A stretch of DNA of 64,000 bases from Chelativorans petroleitrophicus (GTDB taxonomy: Bacteria > Pseudomonadota > Alphaproteobacteria > Rhizobiales > Rhizobiaceae), in NCBI RefSeq assembly GCF_025398195.1, contig NZ_JAODNV010000010.1, positions 62,001 to 126,000 of the forward strand, read 5' to 3'. Made by a program: the position numbers and the translations under genes. Shown piece after piece: positions 8,813 to 17,143 of the stretch. Numbering within the stretch: the stretch's first letter is position 1; the number at the start of each line of letters is the position of its first letter. Below the pieces are notes generated by a model, which made no database searches, had not been told where the DNA came from, and saw only the letters and a program-made list of their open reading frames with translations.

Positions 8813-9313
8813 CTATTTTTTCTGCGTTCCGGCAGGTTCGGAAAGCAGGAGCTCGAGCGGCATGCCGCGCGGCTGCTTCACGGGTTTGGTGACGATGTAG
8901 GTGAAGTAGCGCTGCAGGCCGAGCCGCGCTTCAAGCAGGCCGTCCACGAGCCGCTGATAAGCATCGATGTCGCGGGTCACCACCTGCAGGATATAGTCGA
9001 AGCCGCCGCCGACGGCCCAGCAGCCGACGACCTCATCGATTTTCTGCACCGCACGCTCGAAGAGCTGGAAGTTCTCCGCCCGGTGCCCCTCGAGCTCGAC
9101 GGCCATGAAGATGACCACATGCGGAGCGATGCGTGACAGCGCCACCTCCGCGCGGTAGCCGGTGATGACACCGGCTTCCTCGAGGCGCTTGAGGCGTTCC
9201 CAGCACGGCGCGGGCGTAAGGTTCACGCGCTCGGCCAGTGCCGTCTTGGAGATGCGGCCTTCCTTCTGCAGGATGGAGAGGATCCTCAGATCCCTGTCGT
9301 CGAGCTTGAGCAT
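8813..9313 (-). CDS. Lrp/AsnC-family regulator of the ectoine genes (DoeX/AsnC-like)
   Basis: A 166-residue Lrp/AsnC regulator: winged helix-turn-helix at about 18-55 (RISKTALAERVNLTPAP), then the RAM effector-binding domain (VVIFMAVELEGH to the end). In Halomonas (doeX) and Ruegeria (asnC) an AsnC-type protein lies in the ectoine-degradation cluster and responds to pathway intermediates such as diaminobutyrate; by position this is the same gene. It lies between eutC and the dehydrogenase gene. The AT-rich core CCAAAATTTCG at 8747-8757, ahead of the dehydrogenase gene, is a possible but unproven binding site. Confidence 0.88.
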   Translation of the reverse strand: MLKLDDRDLRILSILQKEGRISKTALAERVNLTPAPCWERLKRLEEAGVITGYRAEVALSRIAPHVVIFMAVELEGHRAENFQLFERAVQKIDEVVGCWAVGGGFDYILQVVTRDIDAYQRLVDGLLEARLGLQRYFTYIVTKPVKQPRGMPLELLLSEPAGTQKK

Positions 9314-9409
9314 TCAGACATGTCCCTGCCGGGCAATCCACTTGCTTGCGGCTTCCGCCACCCGTATCGCAAATGCCGCGGGCCAAAGTGTCGAGACCGC
9401 TGCCTTTCC

Positions 9410-9457
9410 GCAAGAGGGAGACAAGCACTACCTTGGCGGAGGCTGCTTCCCTCTTGC
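9410..9457 (-). repeat. 10-bp inverted repeat between eutC and the AsnC-type gene
   Basis: GCAAGAGGGA (9410-9419) and TCCCTCTTGC (9448-9457) are perfect inverted repeats with a 28-base loop. It follows the eutC stop by 17 bases and precedes the regulator gene. There is no T-tract, so it may be an RNA stem that separates expression of the two genes or a protein site. Confidence 0.5.
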
Positions 9458-9474
9458 TGGTAGGGTGCGCCCGC

Positions 9475-10464
9475 TTAGCTTTGGATGACCTTTCCTGCGC
9501 CCGCCTTCTTCGCTTCGCCCAGCGCAAAGGTGGCGATCGCTGTATCCTGCGCGCCGGTGCCCGTCAGATCGCAGATGGTTATCTGCTCCTCGCTCGTGCG
9601 GCCGGGCCTGCCATTCACGATCTCGCCGAGTTCCGGGGGTGTTCCGCCTTTCCACAGGCCGGCCGCTATGGCCGCGCGCAGCTCGCCCAGCCGCTCGCAC
9701 TGGCTCACCCGGTCGGCCACATAGAGATCGGCCTTAATGAGAGCGCCTGGGGCGACCTCGTTCTTCTTCTCCTGGTCGGACCCCATAGCCGTGATGTGCA
9801 GGCCGGGATGCAGCCATTCGGCCTTGAGAACGGGCTCTTCGGCCGGCGTGGTCGTCACGACGAGCTGGCTTTCGGCCACGAGCCTAGCGGGATCGGCCTC
9901 CGCGCGCGCTTCGATCCCGAGCCTTTCGGCGATGTCCCGCGCACAGGCTTCGGCCTTGCTCGTGTCGCGGCCCCAGACGAGCACGCGGCGGAAGGGGCGA
10001 ACCAGATGCGCCGCCTCGATCTGCAGGCGTGCCTGCACGCCGGTGCCCATGACGCCGGCCGTCCCCACTTCTCGCGGCGCAAGATGCTTCGCCGCCACCG
10101 CGCCGGCCGCGGCCGTGCGCACATCAGTCAGGTAACCGTTGTCGAGTAGCAGCGCCTCGACCAAACCGGTCTTCGCGGAAAACAGAATCATCAGGCCGTT
10201 GAGACTCGGCAGGCCCAGCTTCGGATTGTCGAAGAAGCCGGGGCTGACCTTGATGGCAAAGCCCTCGAAGCCCGGAATATAGGCCGTCTTCACGTCCACC
10301 TCGCCATGGGCCTCGGGAATGGCCATGGAGAGGATCGGTGGCATGATCACCTTGCCCGTGCCGAGCGCGGCGAAAGCCTGCTCGACCACGCGGACGGCGT
10401 TCATGTCGAGGCGGACCGATTTGCGCAGTTCCGCCTCGGTGAGGATGAAGATGTCATGCGGCAT
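9475..10464 (-). CDS. eutC: Ornithine cyclodeaminase-family protein EutC
   Basis: A 329-residue member of the ornithine cyclodeaminase/mu-crystallin family. The NAD-binding fold is visible as GTAGVMGTGVQARLQIEAAHLV, followed by VLVWGRDTSKAEACARDIAERLG. Start at 10464 (MPHDIF) overlaps the end of eutB by 11 bases, which indicates translational coupling. In ectoine clusters EutB and EutC are proposed to convert 5-hydroxyectoine, or its opened form, into ectoine-pathway intermediates together with EutA; the exact chemistry is a proposal in the literature. No EutA homologue is in this window. Confidence 0.87.
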   Translation of the reverse strand: MPHDIFILTEAELRKSVRLDMNAVRVVEQAFAALGTGKVIMPPILSMAIPEAHGEVDVKTAYIPGFEGFAIKVSPGFFDNPKLGLPSLNGLMILFSAKTGLVEALLLDNGYLTDVRTAAAGAVAAKHLAPREVGTAGVMGTGVQARLQIEAAHLVRPFRRVLVWGRDTSKAEACARDIAERLGIEARAEADPARLVAESQLVVTTTPAEEPVLKAEWLHPGLHITAMGSDQEKKNEVAPGALIKADLYVADRVSQCERLGELRAAIAAGLWKGGTPPELGEIVNGRPGRTSEEQITICDLTGTGAQDTAIATFALGEAKKAGAGKVIQS

Positions 10465-11467
10465 AGGGCGTCCCTTTGACGACAAGATCGCCGAGCTGCA
10501 CATCCCGGCCGTTCACGATGTCGGTGAAGACCTTCATGTCCACGTTGCGGCCCGTCACGATGCTGGCAACGGGTCCTCTGACCCTGCCGAGCTTGCCTGC
10601 CATGAGCGCGGCCGCGCCCACGGCGCTCGCGCCCTCGCAGACGATGCGGTCCTCGAAATAATGAGCCTGCATGGCGCGGTAGATTTCCTCCTCCGAGACC
10701 AGCACCACATCGTCCAGGCAGTCCCGGCAGAGTGCGAAAGTGTGGCGGTTTTCGAGCCCGATGCCGCCGCCCAGGGAATCGGCAAGGCTCGGTACCTCCG
10801 TGATTCCCACCGGCCTGCCGGCCCGGAGTGCGGCGTGCATGGCCGCGCCGCGCTCCATGGTGATGCCGACGATGCGGATCGACGGCTTCAGCCTTTTGAG
10901 CGCAAAGGCGATGCCGCCGGCGAGCCCGCCGCCCGAGAGCGGGATGAGTAGGGTTTCGAGGTCTGGCCGCTGCTCGACGAGCTCAAGGCCGATGGTGCCC
11001 TGTCCGGCGATGACCGGCAGCGCGTCGAAGGGCGGGATTTCGGCGAGGCCTTCCTCGCGCGCCAGCCTTTCGCTTTCGGCCTGCGCCTCGTCCTGGCTGT
11101 TTCCGACGATGCGGACCTCGGCGCCGAGCGCTCGGATGCCCTCCACCTTGGCCTGCGGAACGAGGCTCGACATGCAGATGACGGCGCGCATTCCGCGTCC
11201 GGCGGCGGCGTAGGCTATGGCCCGGCCATGATTGCCGGTGGAGCAGCAGGTGACGCCGGCGTTGCCCTCCGGCAGGAGCGCGACCGCGTTAGCCGCGCCG
11301 CGCAGCTTGAAAGCCCCGGTCGGCTGGGCAAACTCCAGCTTCAGAAGCACCTCGCTGTCCGCAATGCGGCTCAGGAAAGGGGAGGGGACGAGCGGCGTAT
11401 CAAGGGCGGCTATGCCTGCAATCCTCCGGCGCGCGGCGAGGATGTCGGCCAGCGAAAGCGCATTCAC
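10454..11467 (-). CDS. eutB: Threonine dehydratase-like PLP enzyme EutB
   Basis: A 337-residue fold-type II PLP enzyme related to threonine/serine dehydratases. The PLP lysine is in GAFKLRGAANA, the glycine-rich phosphate loop in SGGGLAGG, and the substrate loop in STGNHGRA. The start is GTG at 11467, overlapping the ehuA stop codon, so the importer and catabolic genes form one operon. It pairs with eutC, as in Sinorhizobium and Ruegeria ectoine clusters, where it is proposed to act on hydroxylated intermediates. A simple threonine dehydratase role is possible by sequence but unlikely in this setting. Confidence 0.87.
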   Translation of the reverse strand: MNALSLADILAARRRIAGIAALDTPLVPSPFLSRIADSEVLLKLEFAQPTGAFKLRGAANAVALLPEGNAGVTCCSTGNHGRAIAYAAAGRGMRAVICMSSLVPQAKVEGIRALGAEVRIVGNSQDEAQAESERLAREEGLAEIPPFDALPVIAGQGTIGLELVEQRPDLETLLIPLSGGGLAGGIAFALKRLKPSIRIVGITMERGAAMHAALRAGRPVGITEVPSLADSLGGGIGLENRHTFALCRDCLDDVVLVSEEEIYRAMQAHYFEDRIVCEGASAVGAAALMAGKLGRVRGPVASIVTGRNVDMKVFTDIVNGRDVQLGDLVVKGTPYAA

Positions 11468-12243
11468 TAGCCAGCCTCCAGAACCGCGCTCAGGAACTGC
11501 CTGGTCCGCTCCTCCTTGGGATTGTTGAAGATTTCCTCGGGCGTGCCCTGTTCGGCAATCTTGCCGCCATAGAAGAAGCAGACGCGATCGGCGAATTCCT
11601 TCGCAAAACCCATCTGATGCGTGACCATCAGCATGGTCAGGTTATGCTCCTTGCCGAGCTTGCGGATGACGTTCAGCACCTCGCCGACCAGTTCCGGATC
11701 GAGCGCCGAGGTAACCTCGTCGAAGAGCATCACTTTGGGCCGCATCGCAAGCGCCCGGGCGATGGCCACGCGTTGCTGCTGGCCGCCCGAAAGCTGGTTC
11801 GGATAGTGATTCTTCTTGTCTGCGAGTCCCACCATGTCGAGCAGTTCGGCGGCGCGCTCCTCCGCCTCTTTCTTCGACAAGCCAAGCACATGGACCGGCG
11901 CCTCCATGCAGTTCTTCAGCGCCGTCATGTGCGGGAACAGGTTGAAGTGCTGGAATACCATGCCGATATTGCCGCGCACGCGGCGCAGGTGCTTCTCGTC
12001 CGCGGGCACCAGTTCGCCGTTCTTATGCATGTGGGTCAGCGGCTCACCGTCCACATAGATGACGCCGTCATTGATGCGCTCCAGCGTCATCAGCATGCGC
12101 AGCACTGTGGTTTTGCCGGAGCCGGAAGGCCCGATGATCGCGACCTTCTCGTTCGGCGCGATTTCCAGATTGAGAGAATCCAGAACGGTCAATGCGCCGT
12201 AACGCTTCGTCACGTTGTCGAATTTGACCATGGGCGTTGTCAT
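11467..12243 (-). CDS. ehuA: Ectoine ABC transporter ATP-binding protein EhuA
   Basis: A 258-residue polar-amino-acid-type ABC ATPase on the cytoplasmic face of the importer. Walker A is GPSGSGKT at 38-45, the signature [15 protein letters not shown] follows, and Walker B is [13 protein letters not shown]. The ATG at 12243 overlaps the ehuD stop (ATGA), giving the start; a second ATG at 12231 is possible. Longer readings upstream are shadows of ehuD. EhuABCD imports ectoine and 5-hydroxyectoine as nutrients in Sinorhizobium meliloti. Confidence 0.92.
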   Translation of the reverse strand: MTTPMVKFDNVTKRYGALTVLDSLNLEIAPNEKVAIIGPSGSGKTTVLRMLMTLERINDGVIYVDGEPLTHMHKNGELVPADEKHLRRVRGNIGMVFQHFNLFPHMTALKNCMEAPVHVLGLSKKEAEERAAELLDMVGLADKKNHYPNQLSGGQQQRVAIARALAMRPKVMLFDEVTSALDPELVGEVLNVIRKLGKEHNLTMLMVTHQMGFAKEFADRVCFFYGGKIAEQGTPEEIFNNPKEERTRQFLSAVLEAG

Positions 12244-12917
12244 CGGTCGCCTCCGGGGTTGCGCAGACTGCGGTTCAGCCATGTCTCCACCTGCCGGATC
12301 AGGGCCGCGGCGACGAGGCTCATGACGAGGAAGAAGGCGCCCACGAGCGTGATCGGCTCGATATAGCGGAAGCTCTGGGACCCCAGGATCTTTGCCGTCT
12401 GCATCAGTTCCAGGACGGCGATGGCCGAAAGGAGAGGGGTCTCCTTGAACAGCGCGACGAGATAGTTGCCGAGGGCGGGCACGATCGGCGGGATCGCCTG
12501 CGGAATGATGATGTCCCGGAAGGTGATGTAGGGGCTGAGGTTGAGCGCGGTCGAAGCCTCCCACTGGCCGCGCGGGACGTTTTCCAGTCCGGCCCTGTAA
12601 ACCTCTGAACAGTAGGCTCCGTAGTGAAGGCCGAGCGCGATGACACCGGCCACCATGGCGGGCAGAACGATGCCGAACTCCGGAAAAACGAAGTAGATGA
12701 AGAAGATCTGGATCAGCACCGGCGTGGAGCGGATGAACTCGACGACGGCCGCGGTGGGCACCGAAATCCAACTCGTCTTCGACATGCGCAGGATGGCGAG
12801 CACCAGACCCAGAACGGCCGCCAGCAGGAAGCCCAGAAGCGTGGCCTCTATCGTGACCACCGAGGCCCGCAGAAGCTGGGGCATGATTTCCCAGACATAG
12901 TTCCAGTCCCAGAACAT
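12240..12917 (-). CDS. ehuD: Ectoine ABC transporter permease EhuD
   Basis: A 225-residue inner-membrane permease of the HisM/polar-amino-acid type, with about five hydrophobic segments and the EAA loop ([23 protein letters not shown]) that docks to the ATPase. It lies 3 bases after ehuC and overlaps ehuA by 4 bases. With EhuC it forms the channel of the ectoine importer; which of the two is C or D follows gene order only. Confidence 0.88.
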   Translation of the reverse strand: MFWDWNYVWEIMPQLLRASVVTIEATLLGFLLAAVLGLVLAILRMSKTSWISVPTAAVVEFIRSTPVLIQIFFIYFVFPEFGIVLPAMVAGVIALGLHYGAYCSEVYRAGLENVPRGQWEASTALNLSPYITFRDIIIPQAIPPIVPALGNYLVALFKETPLLSAIAVLELMQTAKILGSQSFRYIEPITLVGAFFLVMSLVAAALIRQVETWLNRSLRNPGGDR

Positions 12918-12920
12918 GGC

Positions 12921-13643
12921 CTATCTCCCCCTCGCCATGCCGCGCGCGGCCACCGTTTCAAGCGCCCGCATGCCGACGGTGATCAGGATGGAGATGGCCA
13001 GATACATGATCAGCACAATGGTGAAGATCTCGACGGTCCGGAACGTCGTCTGGTTCATCTGCTGGGCCTTGAAGGTCAGATCGGAGATGGTGATCAGCGA
13101 CACCAGCGCCGTCGCCTTCAGAAGCTCAATGAAAAGATTGCCCCAGGGCGGGATCATCGCGATGAAGGCCTGCGGAAGGATGATGCGGCGCAGCGCGAGA
13201 TTGCGCGGCATGTTGAGCGCCACCGAGGCTTCCCATTGGCCGCGCGGAACGGCGGCGACTGCGCCGCGCACCACCTCAGCGCCATAGGCACCCACATTGA
13301 GCCCGAGTGCAGCGATCGCCACCGTGAGCGGCTCGAGCAGGATGCCGAAATGCGGCAGCACGAAGAAAAGCCAGAAGAGCTGGACAAGCGCGGAGGTGCC
13401 TCGGAACACCTCGATATAGGCGATGGCCAGCCATCGCAGCGGCCAGGGGCCATACATCTTGGCTATCGCCGCCACCAGCGCCATGATCACGGCGAGGATG
13501 CAGCCGCCGATCGTGATCTGGATGGTGATCAGAGCGCCTTGCAGAAGGCCGGGGATGAATTCGCGGAAGCCTGCAAAGCTCGCAACCGCAAGGCCGGCCG
13601 TGAAGAACACGATCGCGCAGATCGTGAGCGACCGCAACTGCAT
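12921..13643 (-). CDS. ehuC: Ectoine ABC transporter permease EhuC
   Basis: A 240-residue polar-amino-acid-type permease with an EAA loop ([22 protein letters not shown]) and about five membrane segments. The start at 13643 (MQLRSL) is set by GGAGG 7 bases upstream; a longer open frame reaching into ehuB was rejected. An 82-base gap with a GC-rich hairpin separates it from ehuB, a common arrangement that keeps binding-protein message in excess over permease message. Confidence 0.88.
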   Translation of the reverse strand: MQLRSLTICAIVFFTAGLAVASFAGFREFIPGLLQGALITIQITIGGCILAVIMALVAAIAKMYGPWPLRWLAIAYIEVFRGTSALVQLFWLFFVLPHFGILLEPLTVAIAALGLNVGAYGAEVVRGAVAAVPRGQWEASVALNMPRNLALRRIILPQAFIAMIPPWGNLFIELLKATALVSLITISDLTFKAQQMNQTTFRTVEIFTIVLIMYLAISILITVGMRALETVAARGMARGR

Positions 13644-13693
13644 CTCACCCCTCCGGCTGAATCGTGGTCCGGTAATTATTGTATAGCTGGGAA

Positions 13694-13712
13694 GCCGGCC
13701 GGAAAGGCCGGC
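13694..13712 (-). promoter_or_regulatory. Intercistronic hairpin between ehuB and ehuC
   Basis: A perfect 7-bp GC-only stem (GCCGGCC with GGCCGGC) and a 5-base loop lie 13 bases after the ehuB stop on the minus strand. Such stems behind binding-protein genes commonly stabilise the upstream message or cause partial termination. Confidence 0.55.
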
Positions 13713-13725
13713 ATCCTTCGGCCGG

Positions 13726-14574
13726 TTACTGCCCGGCGGAGCAGAGCTCCTTGGTAGTGGCGGTGGGCAGGTAACCCTCGCCAAAGCCGAACTGGGAAAC
13801 CAGTTCGATGTGCTCCGGCGTGCCGATAAACTCCTTCAGATGCTTGTTGAACTCGGCCAGAAGGTCCTCGTCCTCGGGGCGGAAGGCGAAACCGCCATGG
13901 CCCATGACGGACTCTCCGGCCACCTCGGCGAAGGGCGGAGTGGATTCGACACCCTCGTTGTTTTCGGCCATGCGCGCGATGGAAAGGGCCGTCAGCGCCG
14001 CGGCGTCCGCGCGGCCGGACTTCACGGCGCTCACAAGGCTTGCCTGGTCGGGCAGAACGACAAGCTGATCCTGCGGAATGCCGGCCTTGTCCGCATATTC
14101 GGCCTCGATGGCGCCGGCCATGACGGCAAGGGTGAGATCGCTGTTGTCGGCAATGCTGGAGTAGTCGACGATGTTCTTGGGATTGCCCTCGGCAACCAGC
14201 AGAGCCTGGCCGATGCCGTATGAGGGTTCGGAGAAGGCAACCTGCTGGCAGCGCTCCGGCGTGATGAACATGCCCGCCGCGATGATGTCGAAACGGCCGG
14301 CCTTCAGGCCCGGAATGAGGGAGCCGAATTCGGTGAGAACGCCGTCAACCTCCGGAATGCCCATGCGCGAGAGAATTTCCTTCGCGACCTCGGGGGATTC
14401 GCCGGTGAGCTCGCCGGCGGGCGTGGCGAAGCCGTAGGGAGCCTCATTGGCGAAGCCGACGCGGATGTAACCCTGCTCGCGCGCGCGTTCCAGCGTGCTC
14501 TGGGCAGCGGCTGCGCCGAGCGAGGCGGCGATGGCGACGAGCGCCACCATTCCCTTCAGAAAGCTTCGTCTCAT
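13726..14574 (-). CDS. ehuB: Ectoine-binding periplasmic protein EhuB
   Basis: A 282-residue periplasmic solute-binding protein of the polar-amino-acid family. Residues 1 to about 25 are a signal peptide ending AAAAQS. The mature part has the family signatures GYIRVGFANEAPYGFATP and EFGSLIPGLKAGRFDIIAAGM, close to what I recall of Sinorhizobium EhuB, whose aromatic residues cage ectoine. It is the first gene of the minus-strand operon; an AGGGGAG ribosome site precedes the ATG. A 212-base region with two similar palindromes separates it from the divergent doeA gene, the likely control point for the island. Confidence 0.9.
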   Translation of the reverse strand: MRRSFLKGMVALVAIAASLGAAAAQSTLERAREQGYIRVGFANEAPYGFATPAGELTGESPEVAKEILSRMGIPEVDGVLTEFGSLIPGLKAGRFDIIAAGMFITPERCQQVAFSEPSYGIGQALLVAEGNPKNIVDYSSIADNSDLTLAVMAGAIEAEYADKAGIPQDQLVVLPDQASLVSAVKSGRADAAALTALSIARMAENNEGVESTPPFAEVAGESVMGHGGFAFRPEDEDLLAEFNKHLKEFIGTPEHIELVSQFGFGEGYLPTATTKELCSAGQ

Positions 14575-14617
14575 GGTGTCTCCCCTTTAATAATTCAGAT
14601 TGCCGGCTGATGAAGCC

Positions 14618-14631
14618 TGATGTACACATCA
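14618..14631. promoter_or_regulatory. Palindromic operator candidate 1 in the ehuB-doeA divergent region
   Basis: TGATGTACACATCA is an inverted repeat with 6-base arms around AC. Its core, ATGTACACA, recurs 95 bases away with one change. GntR-family FCD regulators usually bind short palindromes with GT...AC cores, and such a regulator is encoded at 17144, so this is a plausible operator for it. Confidence 0.55.
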
Positions 14632-14715
14632 TCACGTCGATCAAGCCCTTGTCAACGGTTTTGATCGCGAATCTCGGCCTTCCGAGGTTTCTGAGCATTT
14701 CAGTTCGTGATGAAA

Positions 14716-14723
14716 TGTGCACA
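14716..14723. promoter_or_regulatory. Palindromic operator candidate 2 in the ehuB-doeA divergent region
   Basis: TGTGCACA is a perfect 8-base palindrome; with flanks it reads ATGTGCACA, matching candidate 1 (ATGTACACA) at 8 of 9 bases. It lies about 70 bases before the doeA start, suitable for repression of doeA, while candidate 1 is closer to ehuB. Confidence 0.45.
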
Positions 14724-14786
14724 ACTCGGGCCCATGCCGGAGAAACGCGTTGGGCAGCGAGGTTTGGCACGGCACCGGAGGTAGAA

Positions 14787-15983
14787 TTGCCTGCGTCACA
14801 CCTGCCCTTCAGTTTACAGGAATACGCCGATCGTCTTGAAAAGACCCGCCGTGCGATGGCGGAAAAGGGGATCGATGTTCTCTTTGTCGAGGACCCGTCC
14901 AACATGGCGTGGCTGACCGGTTACGACGGCTGGTCCTTCTACGTGCATCAGGGCGTGCTCGTGTTTCTCGACGAGGACCCCGTCTGGTGGGGCCGGCATC
15001 AGGACGGCAACGGCGCTCTGCGCACCTGCTACATGGCGGAGGATCGCGTGCTGCGCTATCCCGAGCACTACGTGCAGTCCACCGTCCGCCATCCCATGCA
15101 GCATCTGGCCGAAGTGCTCCGCAACCGCGGGTATGGCGGCAAGCGCATCGGAGTAGAGCTCGAGAACTACTATTTCTCCGCCAAAGCCTATCTGGTGCTG
15201 AAGGAGGAACTACCCAACGCCACCTTCGTGGATGCCACGGGCCTCGTGAACTGGCAGCGCGCCGTCAAATCCGCCGAGGAAATTGCATTCATGCGGCGCG
15301 CGGCGCGGATCACCGAAAAGATCATCGACGGCATCATCGAGCGCGTCGAGCCGGGCCTGAAGAAGAACGAGCTGGTGGCTGAGATTTATGCGGACGCCGT
15401 ACGCGGCGTGGAGGAGGACTGGGGTGACTATCCGGCCATCGTGCCGCTTCTGCCTTCGGGCAAGGATGCCTCGGCGCCGCATCTGACCTGGGACGGCCGC
15501 CGCTTCGAGGAGGGCGAGGCGACCTTCTTCGAGATCGCCGGCTGCTATCGCCGCTATCACGTGCCGCTCTGCCGGACGGTTTTCCTCGGCACGCCGCCGC
15601 AATACATGCTCGACGCGGAGAAGGCGCTGGTCGAGGGGCTTGAGGCCGGCATGGAGGCCGCGCGGCCCGGCAACCGGGCAGGGGACGTGGCGGATGCGCT
15701 CTTCCGCTCCCTCGAAAAGGCCGGCATCAAGAAGGACGGGCGCTGCGGCTATCCGATCGGACTCTCCTATCCGCCGGACTGGGGCGAGCGCACCATCTCG
15801 TTCCGCCGCGAAGACGATACCATCCTGCAGCCGGGCATGACCTTCCATTTCATGCCGGGGCTGTGGATGGCCGACTGGGGGCTGGAAATAACGGAAAGCA
15901 TCCTCATCAAGGAAAGCGGGCCTGCCGAGGCGCTGTGCAACCGCCCGCGCGAGCTGATCGTGAAGAACGGCCGCCATGCCTGA
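14787..15983 (+). CDS. doeA: Ectoine hydrolase DoeA/EutD
   Basis: A 398-residue M24-family enzyme that opens the ectoine ring to N-acetyl-L-2,4-diaminobutyrate in the cytoplasm. Family signatures are DPSNMAWLTGYDGWSFYVHQ, YYFSAKAYLVL, GDYPAIVPLLPSGKDASAPH, EIAGCYRRYHVPLCRTV, CGYPIGLSYPPDWGERT and GMTFHFMPGLW, all in the order known from Halomonas DoeA, with nearly the same length. The start is a TTG at 14787 because GGAGG lies 5 bases upstream and the protein then begins just before the conserved LPFSLQEYADRL; an ATG at 14610 would add 59 unrelated residues. It overlaps the next gene by 8 bases. Confidence 0.93.
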   Translation: MPASHLPFSLQEYADRLEKTRRAMAEKGIDVLFVEDPSNMAWLTGYDGWSFYVHQGVLVFLDEDPVWWGRHQDGNGALRTCYMAEDRVLRYPEHYVQSTVRHPMQHLAEVLRNRGYGGKRIGVELENYYFSAKAYLVLKEELPNATFVDATGLVNWQRAVKSAEEIAFMRRAARITEKIIDGIIERVEPGLKKNELVAEIYADAVRGVEEDWGDYPAIVPLLPSGKDASAPHLTWDGRRFEEGEATFFEIAGCYRRYHVPLCRTVFLGTPPQYMLDAEKALVEGLEAGMEAARPGNRAGDVADALFRSLEKAGIKKDGRCGYPIGLSYPPDWGERTISFRREDDTILQPGMTFHFMPGLWMADWGLEITESILIKESGPAEALCNRPRELIVKNGRHA

Positions 15984-17133
15984 CACTGCACGAACGCGGC
16001 AGATCCTCGCTCAGCTCGTCGCATTTCCCACCGTCTCAGCCGACTCCAATCTGGAGCTGATCGCCTATGCGGGCGAGCTCCTGAGCGAGGCGGGAGCGCG
16101 GCTGATGGTGAGCCGGGACGAAACCGGCACCAAGGCCAATCTTTTCGCCACGCTGGGGCCGGAAGGAGACGGCGGCATCGTGCTTTCCGGCCACACCGAC
16201 GTTGTGCCGGTGGACGGGCAGGACTGGACGGGCGATCCCTTCACCCTGCGCGAGGCGGACGGGCGGCTTTACGGCCGCGGCACCTGCGACATGAAAGGCT
16301 TTATCGCCTGCTGCCTCGCCATGGCGCCGGTCTTCGCCGCCCGCGATCTGAAGCGGCCCTTGCACTTCGCCTTCACCTATGACGAAGAGGTGGGCTGTTT
16401 CGGCGCACGCGCGCTGATGGAGGAACTGAAGCGGGCGGATGTCCGCCCCTCCGCCGCCATCATCGGCGAGCCGACCATGATGCGGATCATCGAGGGGCAT
16501 AAGGGCTGCTATGAATACACCACCGAGTTTCGCGGGCTGGAAGGGCACGGCTCGGAGCCGGAGAGGGGCGTCAACGCGGTCCACTATGCCGTGCGTTATG
16601 TGAGCCGGCTTCTGGAACTGGGCGAGGCGCTCAAGGCGCGGGCGCCGGAGGGAAGCCGCTTCCGGCCGCCGTGGACCACCCTTCAGGTCGGCCGCATCGA
16701 AGGCGGGGCCGCGCGGAACGTCATCGCCGGCCACTGCGCCGTGGAGTGGGAAATGCGGCCAGTGCAGACGGCGGACGCCGATTTCGTGAAGGAGCGCCTT
16801 GCGGCCTATGTGGACGAGGAACTGAAGCCCGCGATGCGCGCCCTCTCGCCCGACGCCGACATCGTGACCCATGTCGTCGGCGAGGTGGAGGGGCTGGAGC
16901 CGGTTGCAGAATCGGAAGCGCGGCGTATCGTGAGCGCTCTCACGGGGCTTGCGGAGGCGGAGGTGGTAGCTTTCGGCACGGAGGCGGGGCTGTTCCAGCG
17001 CGCGGGCATTTCCGCTGTCATTTGCGGGCCCGGTTCGATCGAACAGGCGCACAAGTCAGACGAGTTCGTTTCCATTGAGCAGCTTTCGGCATGTCTGGAC
17101 ATGCTGGACCGGCTTGCGGAGAAGCTCGAATGA
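15976..17133 (+). CDS. ArgE-like M20 deacetylase, candidate N-acetyl-diaminobutyrate deacetylase
   Basis: A 385-residue zinc amidohydrolase of the M20 family, closest to acetylornithine deacetylase ArgE. Metal and catalytic motifs are LSGHTDVVPVDG, GRGTCDMKGF, TYDEEVGCFGAR, IIGEPT and, near the end, IEQAHKSDEF. Its start overlaps doeA by 8 bases, so the two are made together. ArgE removes acetate from N-alpha-acetylornithine; the product of DoeA is the same molecule with one fewer methylene, so this enzyme is a natural candidate to do the job normally done by EutE/DoeB (an AstE/AspA-type deacetylase, absent here). An ordinary ArgE role cannot be excluded. Confidence 0.88.
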   Translation: MPDTARTRQILAQLVAFPTVSADSNLELIAYAGELLSEAGARLMVSRDETGTKANLFATLGPEGDGGIVLSGHTDVVPVDGQDWTGDPFTLREADGRLYGRGTCDMKGFIACCLAMAPVFAARDLKRPLHFAFTYDEEVGCFGARALMEELKRADVRPSAAIIGEPTMMRIIEGHKGCYEYTTEFRGLEGHGSEPERGVNAVHYAVRYVSRLLELGEALKARAPEGSRFRPPWTTLQVGRIEGGAARNVIAGHCAVEWEMRPVQTADADFVKERLAAYVDEELKPAMRALSPDADIVTHVVGEVEGLEPVAESEARRIVSALTGLAEAEVVAFGTEAGLFQRAGISAVICGPGSIEQAHKSDEFVSIEQLSACLDMLDRLAEKLE

Positions 17134-17143
17134 AAGTGACGAG

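Noticed and set aside
14610-14786. Upstream ATG at 14610 as the doeA start
   Set aside because: It would add 59 residues unlike the family and run through the palindromic control sites; the TTG at 14787 has GGAGG at good spacing.
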